A stretch of DNA of 64,000 nt, from positions 12,271,101 through 12,335,100 of the forward strand of contig CM055906.1 of the NCBI GenBank assembly GCA_029582155.1, in the 5' to 3' direction. Below, one piece after another: positions 11,903 to 23,419 of this stretch (within the stretch, counting starts at the first letter, position 1; each line of letters opens with the position of its first letter). A program made the translations under genes and the position numbers. The stretch is from Panopea generosa. Its lineage: Eukaryota; Mollusca; Bivalvia; Adapedonta; Hiatellidae. The notes under the pieces were generated by a model. It saw only the letters and a program-made list of their open reading frames with translations, searched no databases and was not told the origin of the DNA.

Positions 11903-12092
11903 TTTATTTTACATTAATTTAATTTAGCTTGATTGTGAAGTAAGCTCGGAGCTTATGCATATTGTTCTCCAGTGCATTCCCTTATTAGATATGGTACTGA
12001 ATTGTGTTTCGAGAGGTCGGGTAGAGCCTGGGTCAAACTCGCGACCTCTGCCATCTGAAGCCAGCACCCTATCCGCTGTACTACTGACCCAC
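11903..12092 (-). mobile_element. tRNA-derived SINE, minus strand, inside the transposon
   Basis: On the minus strand the head reads gtgggtcagtagtacagcgg (box A-like) and, about 30 bases later, gcgagtttgaccc (box B-like). The distal tail contains cttacttcacaatcaagct followed by AT-rich sequence. The same tail (ttcacaatcaa) occurs in the SINE at 23877-24078, so they probably belong to one family. The flanking host sequence is the DNA transposon, so this insertion is younger than it. Confidence 0.6.
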
Positions 12093-13109
12093 TTTATATT
12101 TTAGAATACAATTAATTTATTATTATTATTTTAATGAGATGTGCACGACTATAATGTTTCCACTTTTATTGCAATATAACAGTTTTACGTAGATTTGTTC
12201 ACAACTAAGCACAAACTCAGTGTAACTATGCTTGGGGAAAATATAAAACTAAAGTCCAAATTAAAATGAAAATTGGTAATTTTTATTTTGCCGAAATACC
12301 CAAACAAATAGAATCATAATCATATAATTTTACGCATATCTATGTTTTGTTTGATTCACGCATGCTTTGATATGTTTGTATTTGGAGCAGTATACGGTTA
12401 AATCGAAATAAAGTACATGTTTTGTATGTTCTATAACTAATTTATATCGAAATAACACGGCAAATAATGAATTCATATTACATCTTTTCGAATTGTTATT
12501 TACACAATGTATATAATTTTTTATATTTTTGTTGCGCAAACCAAATCATGCTTAAACATGCAACTTAGTTAGCCTTGAAACCGTAGATAACCATTGATGT
12601 GTCGTCTATTGTATAATAGGTATTTTAAACATTATTGTATTGATCAGCTTAATATTGATATTTATGTTATAATTGATAAATTGTTGACCAAAATAAGTTT
12701 TATCATGCGTTTTACAGTAAAACATTTATATAAACTACATGGTTTTTATTTATGTGAAAGAAAATTTCTTTTTAATCTCGATTTTAAGTAACGAGTTCAC
12801 GATCAAATAATGAAAAAAGAGTGTATCCGAATGAACGAGTGCACTCAGTAGCGCACGAATAGTTCTGTTATCAGTTATCTTACTATGTCTAGCGTTTACT
12901 GCATATACTGCGCATCTTAGTGCACTCAGCGTTTCTGAGTGCATTCGATCTATTTCATGCGTTCAGGAGTGCGTTTATTATTCAAAATCCAGCGTTTGCT
13001 TACGGTCCATGTCCGCTCCGTCAGCGCTCAATCTGCGCTCCGTTCGCGCTCCGTCTGCGCTACGCTAGTGCTCCGCTTACACTCTGAGTGCACTCCGTTT
13101 GCGTGCAAT

Positions 13110-13136
13110 TGGGGTACTTGAGCGGTTTAGGGTCTG
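13110..13136 (-). repeat. Right terminal inverted repeat of the 3.8-kb transposon
   Basis: Reads ggggtacttgagcggttt through ggtctg and is the exact inverse of the left end. TA follows at 13137-13138. Confidence 0.9.
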
Positions 13137-13154
13137 TAGACAGAGAGTAAAATA

Positions 13155-13700
13155 AAAATGGTGAGTGTTAGAGCACACACAACATCAAATAATGCAACTT
13201 TTGAATCACAGGGCCAACACTAACTAGGCCATCCTTAAAAAAATGTTTGCCATGCTCCTACCTACTCACTCAAAATTGCCGCTACCCAAACGTTTTTATT
13301 GTCTTTCAAAGAATTTAAAATTTTGTTCATGATTTGTTTTTAAAATGACTACGCAAAATTATTTTGATTATAAGTTTTGCAAATATCAAATAAAAACTGT
13401 GTGTGCTAGAGTGCAAACAAAGTCATATAAGAAATATTGAAAATTTAAGGGCCATAACTCACATTAATTATCCAATTTTGTCAATTCAAGAACTTGTCCA
13501 AGATAATTGGTTATACAGTTACTGTGTATGTTTGGTGAGAATCAAGTGTAAAATGCAAGTGCTGGAGAGCACACAGGGTTAAAAAAGCGAAATATTTTAA
13601 ATTCAAGGACCATTACTCTGACATTAATTAACTGATTTTTACCATTCAAAACATGTCCCAAAAATTGCAGTAATATAAATATTATATGAATTTAATGAAG
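13155..13700. repeat. Three diverged ~180-bp repeat units
   Basis: Recurring phrases: gtgttagagcacacacaac / gtgtgctagagtgcaaacaa / gtgctggagagcacacaggg, each followed by an AT-rich stretch with agggccaacactaac / agggccataactcac / aggaccattactctg. No coding frame. I associate the 'aagggccataactc' phrase with dispersed repeats common in bivalve genomes, from memory rather than a search. Confidence 0.6.
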
Positions 13701-13703
13701 ATA

Positions 13704-14150
13704 CAATGAATGAATGAATAATGAATGAGGTTTTACAGCGTACCAACACATAGGTTATTCAATGCCAAAAGGAAGGAAGATTCAAGGTTCATTCTACATG
13801 TACAAAAACAACAAATTAATATACAGATTTAAAAAAAAAATACACCAACAAATGAATATGCGGATAAACCTAGAACCTTGATACCTGCAGAACTGCAGAG
13901 TTTCAGCAAGTTCTATCGTATTACTCAAATTGTCGCTTTTTATGACATGTATGAGCCACAGTGGTCCTATTCTTGCCATTACTCATATGGCTCCCTGGAA
14001 CCACACAGGGGTTGATAATTTAACTGCAATAGTGAACATGACAAAAAATGATAAAATGAACATGACACCCATTCGGAGGATTCCTACCCCTCTGCAGAGA
14101 TTGGCAGTAATTCTATTCTTAGCTGGAACCACACGGGATAAGATCCAATG
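13704..14150. repeat. Dispersed ~440-bp repeat, copy A (copy B at 38815-39245)
   Basis: Begins with an ATGA microsatellite, then acgtaccaacacataggtta-like sequence and runs to gctggaaccacacggg. The same sequence recurs at 38815-39245 in the same orientation with scattered differences. A short open frame inside (13930-14151) is preserved only as a by-product of similarity; its start and end differ in copy B. The element class is not evident: I see no tRNA-like head and no inverted ends. Confidence 0.85.
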
Positions 14151-14483
14151 AAAAAAATGCTGATACTAAAATGCACACAGCAAGATAAAGTTTAGGGACA
14201 AGAGACAAACGACAGGTGCACTATAACAAATTATGCATTTTTAAAGGGGTTTAACTTCATTTTCAACACATAATGGCAATCTGTTTTACTGGAAGAGGAT
14301 GAATTCAGAAGTAATTCAAGTAGAATAACCATTGTTTCGCAAGTAACTAGAAAATTTTCATCTTACATTAATTCATTATATAAAGCATGACTCGGCAGTG
14401 AGAGGATCATGAGTTCTCTTTAGACAACCAGGTCCATTGGATCTTAAATACATATAAACAATGGTGGCTCATAATTATCTGTT
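14151..14483. other. Unassigned AT-rich sequence
   Basis: No gene, repeat unit or RNA motif recognised. It ends in the first copy of the SINE target duplication (14473-14483). Confidence 0.4.
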
Positions 14484-14793
14484 GTTTTTTTTCAAGAGCG
14501 GTTTAGTGGTCCAGTAGTTAAGGTCTTGGACTGTGAACCAAGGGACTGCAGGTGTCTGGGATCGTAGGTTCGATCCCCTGCTCCTCCAACTATAAATACT
14601 TATCAGTATTTTGGATAAGACTTCAACAAAAATCGAGGTCCCATGTATCAGTGCATGTAGGCGAACCAGGAACGCTACATAAATAAGTGTCTTTTATATC
14701 TATATCCTCCAAATATCTAAAATTACTAATACTCTTCTGGAGGCATCACCCATATTGAAAACAAGTGGCAATGATAAATAAATTATCATCATC
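14484..14793 (+). mobile_element. tRNA-derived SINE (RUDI-like) with 11-bp target duplication
   Basis: Direct repeats AATTATCTGTT flank it at 14473-14483 and 14794-14804, the mark of retrotransposition. The head has an RNA polymerase III box A (tggtccagtag, 14507-14517) and box B (ggttcgatccc, 14567-14577) at normal tRNA spacing. The body contains ggaggcatcaccc and it ends in aattatcatcatc. The layout and head sequence resemble the RUDI SINEs described from bivalves; the family name is from memory and tentative. Being non-coding, it relies on LINE enzymes. The preserved target duplication and intact promoter boxes indicate a fairly recent insertion. Confidence 0.85.
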
Positions 14794-14994
14794 AATTATC
14801 TGTTACATATAATTTTTTGTACACCGATTACTAAGTTGTTTTTTTTTTTTTTCATTTTTACACCAAAGTATTGCAAGCTTGTCTAACTCAGGTGGCTGTT
14901 AAATGATTAATGATGAATATTTACCAGTACTATTAGATTGTTTGGCAGCCAGTTCACAGTCACCCACATTGGTTGTTGATTTAAGTTTTCATTT

Positions 14995-15058
14995 TCACAC
15001 ATACTTATGTAACACTGATGGAAGGTTATCTGGATGGGATGGAATTTTCACAATCTGT
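14995..15058 (-). CDS. Candidate terminal coding exon, minus strand
   Basis: On the minus strand a polypyrimidine-rich acceptor (gttaattttttcag) precedes 20 in-frame codons reading QIVKIPSHPDNLPSVLHKYV and then TGA (14995-14997). One base of the exon precedes the first full codon, so an upstream exon would be needed. I recognise no family and no polyadenylation signal close by. A short frame with a good acceptor can occur by chance; treat as a lead only. Confidence 0.25.
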
Positions 15059-15302
15059 CTGAAAAAATTAACAAACTGAAAATAAATTTCTCAGCTAAAT
15101 TATCCAAGGCTTACATGTAAAATAGCTGAAGATTTTATTTTATGTTTCGTTAGTACTAAAACCAATGAACAAACTAAAGCAAACCTGGCAGATATGTACC
15201 CTGGATGGCCCTCTTATTTTAGTTTTATTTGAAAAGCAATAGAATATTCACCAGAATAAATCATGCTTTTTTATTGGCTGAAATATAAAAACCTCTGAAT
15301 TA

Positions 15303-16470
15303 GGCCTAAAAAAAATAAATGTTGTGTTTACGGTTTCCCGACCGACCCATAGTAAAAGGTCCCGACTGTATATTTTTTTTTTAAAAAAAAAAAAAAATTA
15401 AAAAATTTCGCCGACTGTCGTGTTAGGGATGGTTCAGGTGCTGCAAGTATCGGGCGAACACCAATATATAAAACTGTATACCAAAGACGAAACTTTTAGA
15501 AAAGTGCGACTTGAAATTCGAAGCACAACTGTGCCTGAAGACCAAAAGTAAACAATCTGAAAAACTGTGAAAAAGAAATGACACAAATTCGATTCTGAAA
15601 TGGTTACAGTATTTATTCTTCCTACATTTCAACGCAATTATAATTATTAAATCATTTGCAAACTAGACATTGAATGTTCCTCGGCAATAAGTTATAACAC
15701 GAGGAAATTCTTGTTGAATCTCCAAGGAATCTATTCATCGCGAATCGTTCGCCATTTTTTGTATAAGGTATCGAGGCGCGCATGCGCAACTTTCTAATCT
15801 CGGTTTAAACATCAGACTATTTTCCGGTATTTGCCTTGTTTTTTTATTGGATGGGAAAATCGCGGGATCAAAGCGGATATTTATCTACATAAGCACTTGT
15901 TAAGACTTATTAGGAAGTTAGAATGCTAGGTGTAAAAAAACAGGTTTCCCTCATTGCTTTCCAAAAAGGTTCACATATATGAACACAAACTCTGGCACAA
16001 ACTTTGAAATTCAGGATTATGTCCAAGTGTCAAAATTGGTTGGTAGTTTTGAAATATTTTCACAGATATATTAAATATATAAAATTAAATTCCTTTTATA
16101 TATTTAATAATACTTTTTTAACAGATTCTGTTGAATACCCAATCTAACCTATTGCAATATGGTGCACATGGTGCAGAACAAATGAGAATATATTGAAAGT
16201 GGAAAGGAAAACATTCAAACTACAAAAGCAGACAAACTACAAAAGTATACAATAATTATGTTGTCACCAAATGCTTTTGAAAAAGGTGTCATTACTGCGC
16301 ATTCAAAATTGAGTAACTGCAAGAGAAAATGAAGAAAAAAATAACCAAAAAACACCGACCCTTTTATTTTGCATCTAAAAAAATCAGCAAAAAAAAAAAA
16401 ATAGTCCTACCTACTGACCCAATTTTTTTTCAGCATGAAACCTTAAACACATCATTTATTTTTTTAGGCC
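15303..16470. mobile_element. Non-autonomous PIF/Harbinger-like element, 1168 bp, TTA target duplications
   Basis: The ends are inverted: ggcctaaaaaaaataaatg at 15303 mirrors cattt..tttttaggcc ending at 16470, with further matching inward (tgtgttta, ggtttc). TTA flanks both sides (15300-15302, 16471-16473). A 3-bp TTA/TAA duplication and GG-starting termini fit the PIF/Harbinger superfamily. No transposase frame is present; the interior is A/T-rich with a GC-richer block near 15700-15870. Related A-rich ends (gaaaaaaaattgggt) appear near 28785. Confidence 0.72.
15750..15787. promoter_or_regulatory. NRF1-type palindrome next to a YY1-type motif
   Basis: cGCGCATGCGCa at 15777-15788 is a full NRF1 consensus palindrome, and cgccattttt at 15750-15759 reads on the other strand as AAAATGGCG, the YY1 core. 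In animals these two often mark CpG promoters. Here they lie inside the Harbinger-like element with no gene next to them, so activity is speculative. A related segment (tcatgcgcgtctcgatacct) lies near 35250 in the opposite orientation. Confidence 0.35.
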
Positions 16471-16473
16471 TTA

Positions 16474-18073
16474 GCGAGAGTTTTCCACACAGTTTTCTCT
16501 TGAATGTTTGTGTTTTTGTTCTATTCAGAACCACAAGGCTGCCAGGTTAACTAAATATGCTTTCTGAAATTTTGAAAATCTTCTTCAAAACCACTGAACC
16601 AAGTTCAGCAAAACTTGCCAGTATTGTTCCTTTGATGATTATCAATAACATCTATACTGATCATTTAGCTGATATGATGTTTCTGTTTAGTATTGATACT
16701 ACATTTAGATATACATGTATTGTAGATAAAAAGGCACCATGCTTTCTGTAACAAAATATCAATGCAAATGCAGGTGAGCTTATAGTTTTACAATATTTAC
16801 AGGTTTAACTCTATTACCAAAATGATTCATGTTAACAGTTAGAATTATACAATACAATAAAATAAAATAGCCACATTGACATTGTGGTGTCCTTAAGCAA
16901 GAAAAGTTATCTGCATATATTCTCAATTCCACTTCCTGGGTAGAACCAGTAATGAGTGTGGTTTTTATAGGCATTCGATCAAGCTCGGGATCTAACCCAC
17001 TTCTTGGATGAGCAGCCAATACTTATCCAATACATAATCACCTCTTTTAAAAAGTTGTTTAACAATTGATGAATTCCAACTTGTTTAAACATATCTACAC
17101 CCATCTCCGCAAGTAACTAATTAATAACTTTCCCACTTGAATCAGCAACTAAATGGCAAACTCTGGTCTATCCACTGTATCAACCTTATATAAGGCTTTA
17201 AGAAAAATATTTAGTAAAGTCATGGAAGTTATGTTATAGATGATTGAGGAAGCTTTTAAAATACTCTTTACCAGTATGTTACAATGGAGTGAATGAATGA
17301 AATATTTCATTTTTTAAAACTTCTATACTTCATTAAATTTTATATACATGTAATTTCAATCAAATTGATCACAGGGAAGCATAAAGTCACTTCTGCACAT
17401 GAGTACACAAATGGCAACGAAGTTACAACTATGTCTAGTACTGTAGACTTGTGAAAAAGTGCATACTTGAATAGTTTTAAGCATATACCAAAATTAAGTG
17501 CATACTGCCTTACAGTCATTTTGTATGTGATAATAAGTGCATGCTAAAATCTTACTGTAATTTTTGTGTCAAAAATAGGAGCATATCACAATATGCTAGT
17601 ATATTGCTCAAGTTGTGATACTTAACCGTTTGCTTAACCATTTTGTGTGCATCAAACAGATAAAACTCCATAAAAAAGGAAATCTTGCAGTTCAAAGCGT
17701 GAGGTTAAATAACAACTTAAACTTTACTCAGGCTTACTTGTGATATAGCAACACAGAGACAATGCTTATTCACAAGATTCTACATTATACAGTCTCCAGA
17801 TAAGCTGCGTATTTGCATATTTTACTCAAATAAAATCATGGAAAACACAAACAACTTTGTTTTTAAGCATACCCATTACAAAAATATGTTTCCATTCACA
17901 CAAAACATTGTTAATACAATGCGTATCCAAACAGCAGTTTCACATTTCCCTTATTTCAATAAACAGGAAACAGCCAGTAAAACGGTTATTACGGTTTGTA
18001 CCTCACAAGCTATAAGCAGAGTGAAAGTAGAGATGAGTACCAGTTTATTCAATCTTCTAATACAGTGTGACAA
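16474..18073. other. Non-coding stretch with a SINE-like fragment
   Basis: No convincing exon or long frame. Around 16865-17030 is a fragment with a SINE-like look: gtggtgtccttaagcaaga and gggtagaaccagtaat both recur in the SINEs at 23.9 and 29 kb, but in opposite relative orientations, so it is rearranged. A phrase near 16565-16625 (antisense: aacttggttcagtggttttg) resembles a common bivalve dispersed repeat. The remainder is unremarkable AT-rich DNA. Confidence 0.4.
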
Positions 18074-18960
18074 TGACCTTTGAGGTAACTTCAGGTTCTG
18101 GGTTTTAGACAAAACACTTCATCATGTCATGTTGATCAATTAATCAATTGAGCTAAGTGTTTTTGAAATCCATCCATGTATGATAAAGTTATGGACCAGA
18201 TTTGAAATCTTAAGCAGACTGGAAGTGCACACAAACTCAAAGTGTGACATTAACCTTTGAGGTACGGGTCTGGGTCTGACAACATGTCATTTCATCTTGA
18301 TTAAATGAGCCAAGTTAAGACAAAGGTACAGACCAGACATGAAATATCAAACAAACTGAAAGTGTGACCATGACTGAGCCAAGTGTTTTGGAAATCCATC
18401 CAAAGTTAAGGACCGGACACAAAATCTCACACAAACTCAAACCTTTGAGGTACGGGGTGTGGGTCTTACGTGCAACACAACATCATGTCACGCTGAGGAA
18501 TTGAGCCAAGTTCTTTTCAACTTATCCATAGGTGACAAAGTTACAAACCGGACGTTAAATCTCAAAGAGACTGAAAGTGTTGTCCAACAAAGTCAAAGTC
18601 TGACCTTGACATTTGAAAAGGGAGTCTTGGTGTTACACTCAACACATCGTCATGTTAATTTGATCATTTGTAGCAAGTCTTTGTAAAATCCATCAATGCA
18701 TGACAAAGTTACAGACTGGACACAAAATCTCGCACAGACTCAAAGTGTTGTCAAACAAACTGAACGTGTGACTTTGACCTTTGAGGTATGGGTGTGGGTA
18801 TTATGCACAATACTTTGTTATGTTATGCTGATGAATTGAGACAAGTGTTTTTGAAATTTATGACACGACACAAAATCTCAAACAGACTGAAAGTGTCGTC
18901 AAACAGAGTTATATTGTGACGTTGACCTTTGAAGAGGGAGTCTAGGTGTTAGGCACAAAA
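18074..18960. repeat. Diverged tandem repeat, unit about 150-190 bp, six copies
   Basis: Each unit starts with gacctttgaggtacggg-like sequence (about 18074, 18251, 18439, 18603, 18776, 18924) and carries atgtcatgttgat, ttttgaaatccatccat, gacaaagttacagac and acaaaatctcacac. Divergence is substantial. No coding frame is kept across units. I associate this unit type with dispersed repeats widespread in molluscs (memory, not checked). Confidence 0.75.
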
Positions 18961-19690
18961 ACAAATTTTCAAGTTTTCCCATAGTCCCCTTTGTAAAAAT
19001 GAAAAGCTCCTTACTGGGCTGCAATAGACACTTGCCCCTTTATTTCAACAGACTTGAAAACCTTATTCATGGAGATAATTTACACCAAATATTAACAAAT
19101 TTGGATTGTCTGACCTGAGAAGATTTTTGAAATTCACTACTTGATCTCTTTTTTGCCCCTGTTTGCACTGCTTGCTTGCCCACTACCCATCCCCTTTAAG
19201 AACCCAGTCTCTATTTTCACTAAACAATACTTCAGCTCTCAAGATGATTAAAACAATCCCCAAAATAGATGATAAAAAAAGAGTTTACTGTTTTCCTATA
19301 GTATCCCTATGCAATAGTCCCCTAACTGGGCCCCAATAGATTGAACAAAGTTATCCCTTTCTGGGCCCCTACTGACAATTCCCTTTGAAGGATCCAGTCT
19401 TATTTGTTATGATTAAACAATGCTTCAGACACCAATATGATTTGAATAACACCAAATATGTACTAGAAAAACATATTTCCTGTTTTCCCAATGTATTCCT
19501 GTGTAAAAATCAAAGCTCCCTTACTGGACCCTAATGGACCCTAGCCCTTTCATTTGAACAACAGTTAAACTCCTACTCATAGTGAACATTTATACCAATT
19601 ATAAATGTTTAGTTTTTGAGAAGATTTTTTAAATTTTACAGATTGTCTATAATCCACAGGGCAGGGCAAATTTTTACTTCGGGTCATGGC
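18961..19690. repeat. Diverged repeat related to 36.3-38.5 kb
   Basis: Recurring phrases such as gttttcccatagt, ccttactgggc, cctaatggacc, gagaagatttttgaaatt and aagaacccagtct recur here and in 36320-38560 and 27960-28215. Copies are too diverged to give a clean period. No genes seen. Confidence 0.6.
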
Positions 19691-19692
19691 TT

Positions 19693-21750
19693 AAACAACC
19701 AGGACATATCATACAATATAAACAACCAGGAGAAATGATACCATATGAACAACCAGGAGAGATGATACCATATATACAACCAGGAGAGATTATACCATAT
19801 GAACAACAAGGAGAGGTGATACCATATAAACAACCAGGAGAGGTGATACTATATAAACAACCAGGAGAGATGATACCATATGAACAACCAGGAGAGATGA
19901 TACCATATAAACAACCAGGAGAGGTGATACCATATCAACAACCAGGAGAGGTGATACCATATAAACAACCAGGAGAGATGTTACCATGTAAACAACAAGG
20001 AGATGTGATACCATATCAACAACCAGGAGAGGTGATACCATATAAACAACCAGAAAAGGTGATACAATATAAACAACCAGGAGAGATGATACCATATAAA
20101 CAACCAGGAGAGGAGTTACCACAGAAACAACCAGTAGAGATGATACCAAATAACAACCAAGAGATGTAATACCATATAAACAACCAGGAAAGGTGATACC
20201 ATATAAACAACTTGAAGAGGTGATACCACATAAACAACAAGGAGAGGTGATACCACATAAACAACCAGGAGAGGTGATACCATATAAACAACCAGGAGAG
20301 GTGATACCATATAAACAACCAGGAGAGATGATACCATATAAACAACCAGGAGAGGTGATACCACATAAACAACCAGGAAAGATGATACTATATAAACAAC
20401 CAGGAGAGGTGATACTGTATAAACAACCAGGAAAGATGATACTATATGAACAACCAGGAGAGGTTATACCATATAAACAACCAAAAGAGGTGATACCACA
20501 TAAAAAACCAGGAGTGATGATACCACATAAACAACCATGAGATGATACAACATAAACAACCAGGAAAGGTAATACCATATAAACAACCAGGAGAGATGAT
20601 ACCATATAAATAACCAGGAGAGGTGATACAACGTGAACAACCAGGAGAGGTGATTCAATATAAACAACCAGGAGGAATGATACCATACAAACAACCAGGA
20701 GAGATGATACCATTTAAACAACCAGGAGAGGTGATACCATATAAACAACCAGGAGAGGTGATACCATATAAACAACAAGGAGAGGTGATACTTTATAAAC
20801 AACCAGGAGAGATGATACCATATATACAACAAGGAGAGGTGATACCGTATAAACAACCAGGTGAGGTGATACCACATAAACAACAAGAAGAGGTGATACC
20901 ACATAAACAACAGGAGAGGTGTTACCACATGAACAACCACGAGAGGTGATTCCATATAAACAACCAGGAGAGATGATACCATTTAAACAACCAGGAGAGG
21001 TGATACCACATAAACAGCCAGGACAGGTGATACCACATAAACAACAAGGACAGGTGATTCCATATAAACAACCAGGAGAGATGATACCATTTAAACAACC
21101 AGGAGAGGTGATACCATATAAACAGCCAGGACAGGTGATACCACATAAACAACCAGGACAGGTGATACCAAATGAACAACCAGGAGAGGTGATACCACAT
21201 AAACAACCAGGACAGGTGATACAACATAAACAACCAGGAGAGGTGATACAACATAAACAACCAGGAGAGGTGATACCACATAAACAACCTGGACAGGTGA
21301 TACCACATAAACAATCCGGAGAGGTGATATCACATTAACAACCAGGAGAGGTGATACCACATAAACAACCAGGAGAGGTGATACCACATTAACAACCAGG
21401 AGCGGTAATACCATATAAACAACCAGGACAGGTGATACCATATAAACAACCAGGAGAGGTGATACCACATAAACAACCAGGAGAGGTGATACCATATGAA
21501 CCAGGAGAGGTGATACCACATAAACAACCAGGAGAGATGACACCATATGAACAACCAGGAGAGGTGATACCATGATGATACCATATGAACAACCAGGAGA
21601 GGTGATACCATATAAACAACCAGGACAGGTGATACCATATGAACAACCAGGAGGTGATACTGTATAAATAACCAGGACAGGTGATACCATATAAACAACC
21701 AGGACAGGTGATACCATATAAACAACCAGGAGAGGTGATACCATATAAAA
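19693..21750. repeat. 27-bp minisatellite, about 76 copies
   Basis: Unit ggagaggtgataccatataaacaacca with variants (gagatg, gacagg, cacata, catttaaa). As 27 is divisible by three, the plus strand reads IPYKQPGEV-type 9-residue repeats and the minus strand WYHLSWLF- and VVYMVSPLL-type repeats. The plus frame shifts several times within the array (open stretches at 19735, 20193, 20623 and 20919 are in two registers) and has stops, which argues against a real repetitive protein. Unit-length slips near 21565 and 21650 support ordinary minisatellite growth. Confidence 0.96.
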
Positions 21751-21769
21751 CAAGAGTTGTTAGAAGACC

Positions 21770-22150
21770 AACAAAGCTTGCCTCTGGGTGTCTAAGTCCA
21801 AAAAGAGCCATAACTGTGCCAAAATGCAATTCAGAGTTATGGTTCTTGTCTCTGTGTGTTCCATTGATGATGCTGAAGACACATGCAAAGTTTCAATCAC
21901 ATCTAATGAGTGGTTGCATAGATATGTTAAACTTAAACGCAAAAGTTTAACCTGGGTGTCTACAGACAATGCCGGGGTCATGACAATAGCTCTCCTTAGA
22001 CTTGTCCCGGCGAGTTAAAAAATCAAAGCTCATGAACTGTTTTTTTTGAGAAAAGATTTTTGAAGTTTTGAGGAAAAAACATGATAATCTCCCAGGGTGG
22101 GGCCAAATTTGACCACAGGGGGATGATTTGAACAAACTTGAGAGAGCTTC
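21770..22150. repeat. Dispersed repeat fragments flanking the 27-bp array
   Basis: Phrases such as aaaaagagccataactgtgcc, tcagagttatggttcttgtc, gatgatgctgaagacacatg and aagtttcaatcacatct are of a type I associate with abundant bivalve repeats. A second fragment at 22035-22150 (gagaaaagatttttgaagtt, ggggccaaatttgaccac) belongs to the same class as 18961-19690. Overlapping short frames on both strands are by-products. Confidence 0.5.
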
Positions 22151-22830
22151 ATATAACAAATCACACCAAATCTGTCAAGCAGTTTCACAGAAAAAGTGGT
22201 TTGTAGCAAAAGTTAAAAAAACAACTAAAAACCACACACACATACAATCTGAATATTGCAAGGAGACAGTATCTTCTCACAGTGACTCTCATAGTAGTGT
22301 GGACATCATGTAACAGATGTAACATGACCTTAAGTTAAATAAACAATTCAGAGTACAAATTCTTCAAGCATTCCTAATCAACAATAAAACAGACTGACAT
22401 TTGTCACATGTAACTTAAAACATTTTAAAATGATGTTTACATGATTTAATGGGGCCCAACGCACATTACAGGTTGATATAATGCAGTTTTTTGGATCCAA
22501 GTATAATCAATATTATTCTGCAAGCAACAGATAAACTTCACAAGGACAGAGCTTGGCTTAAACCCATAACCTCAGAAGTAAAAGTCAGTGAGACAGCTTT
22601 GCTATGGAGCACTCAAAAATATTTGCATTGATGACAAAAGAAATTTCCCATTTTTCCTCTGGAAGATTATTTGCTATTTTATAACAGTAAGATTATAAAG
22701 GTATGAAATAAAGTCAAGTAGAAACTGTTTGTGAATAACATCTCAATGCCACCTGAGATAAGAACAGTCATCTGGATCCATATTCACAAACATCGCAATT
22801 TGAGTACGAACTTTCCAACAGAAAACTTAC
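22151..22830. other. Unassigned sequence, possible tRNA-like relic near 22555-22610
   Basis: Mostly AT-rich. Antisense to about 22545-22610 reads tctcactgact and ttatgggtttaagcc with box-A/box-B-like spacing, so a worn SINE head is possible but weak. Nothing else found. Confidence 0.3.
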
Positions 22831-22921
22831 AAATGCTGCCTGCATTTCAAATATTCTAAAGACAAAGCTAACATGTTTATCAACATATAATAACTGACAG
22901 TACTGAGTAATATATATTTGA
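22831..22921 (-). CDS. Candidate internal exon, minus strand
   Basis: Read on the minus strand, a pyrimidine-rich acceptor ending in ttttaatag precedes a 91-bp open segment, and it is followed by a perfect donor GTAAGT. The peptide includes QLLYVDKHVSFVFRIFEMQ, then AAF; I do not recognise it. Phase is 1 base plus 30 codons. It would belong to a minus-strand gene spanning this region, possibly the one whose putative last exon is at 14995-15058, but no other linking exons were found. Confidence 0.25.
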
Positions 22922-23036
22922 CTATTAAAAACATAATATGAAAAAAAAACAAGTTGAGACGGTTTGTGATGAAAATTATATAATATAATATATACAAGAT
23001 GCAATTATGAAAGCAAATACCAAGTACTATTCAGAC

Positions 23037-23162
23037 CACAGTTTGTGTGTAGACCCCATTATGTGTACAGACCCCAGTATGTGTGTGTGTGAAGATCCCA
23101 GTATGTGTGTGTGCAGACCCCAGTTTGTGTGCAGACACCAGTATAAGTGTGTGTGAAGAACC

Positions 23163-23204
<42 letters not shown>

Positions 23205-23359
23205 AAACCGCAGTATGTGTGTATGTGTGTGAAAGACCCCAGTGTGTTTGTGCAGTCCCCAGTATGTGTGCAGACACCAGTATAAGTGTGTGAAGACCCC
23301 AGTGTGTGTGTGTGTGTGTGTGTGTGTGCAAACCCTAGTATGAGCATTTGTGAAGACTC

Positions 23360-23419
<60 letters not shown>

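Larger units (their letters stand above)
9310..13136. mobile_element. Non-autonomous DNA transposon, 3827 bp, TA target duplications
   Basis: The two ends are inverted copies: 27 bases starting cagaccctaaaccgctcaag at 9310 match the reverse complement of 13110-13136, followed by attgcac on both sides after a 2-base indel. A TA dinucleotide flanks each end (9308-9309 and 13137-13138). TA duplication is typical of Tc1/mariner and some other superfamilies; the terminal sequence does not let me name one. Subterminal regions (9340-9535 and 12830-13100) are full of short GC-rich motifs such as ctccgttcgcgctccg, ttcgct and gagtgcact. The interior is AT-rich with no transposase-sized frame, so it would depend on an enzyme made elsewhere. 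Confidence 0.85.

Noticed and set aside
14496-14590. Functional tRNA gene
   Set aside because: The tRNA-like part is the head of a 310-bp SINE with target duplications, and the cloverleaf is not complete.
17725-17830. Minus-strand exon with donor GTAAGC
   Set aside because: Stops in all three frames within the needed length.
19735-21338. IPYKQPGEV-repeat protein on the plus strand, e.g. a matrix or adhesive protein
   Set aside because: Register shifts and stops within the array and no flanking signal peptide or unique coding ends.
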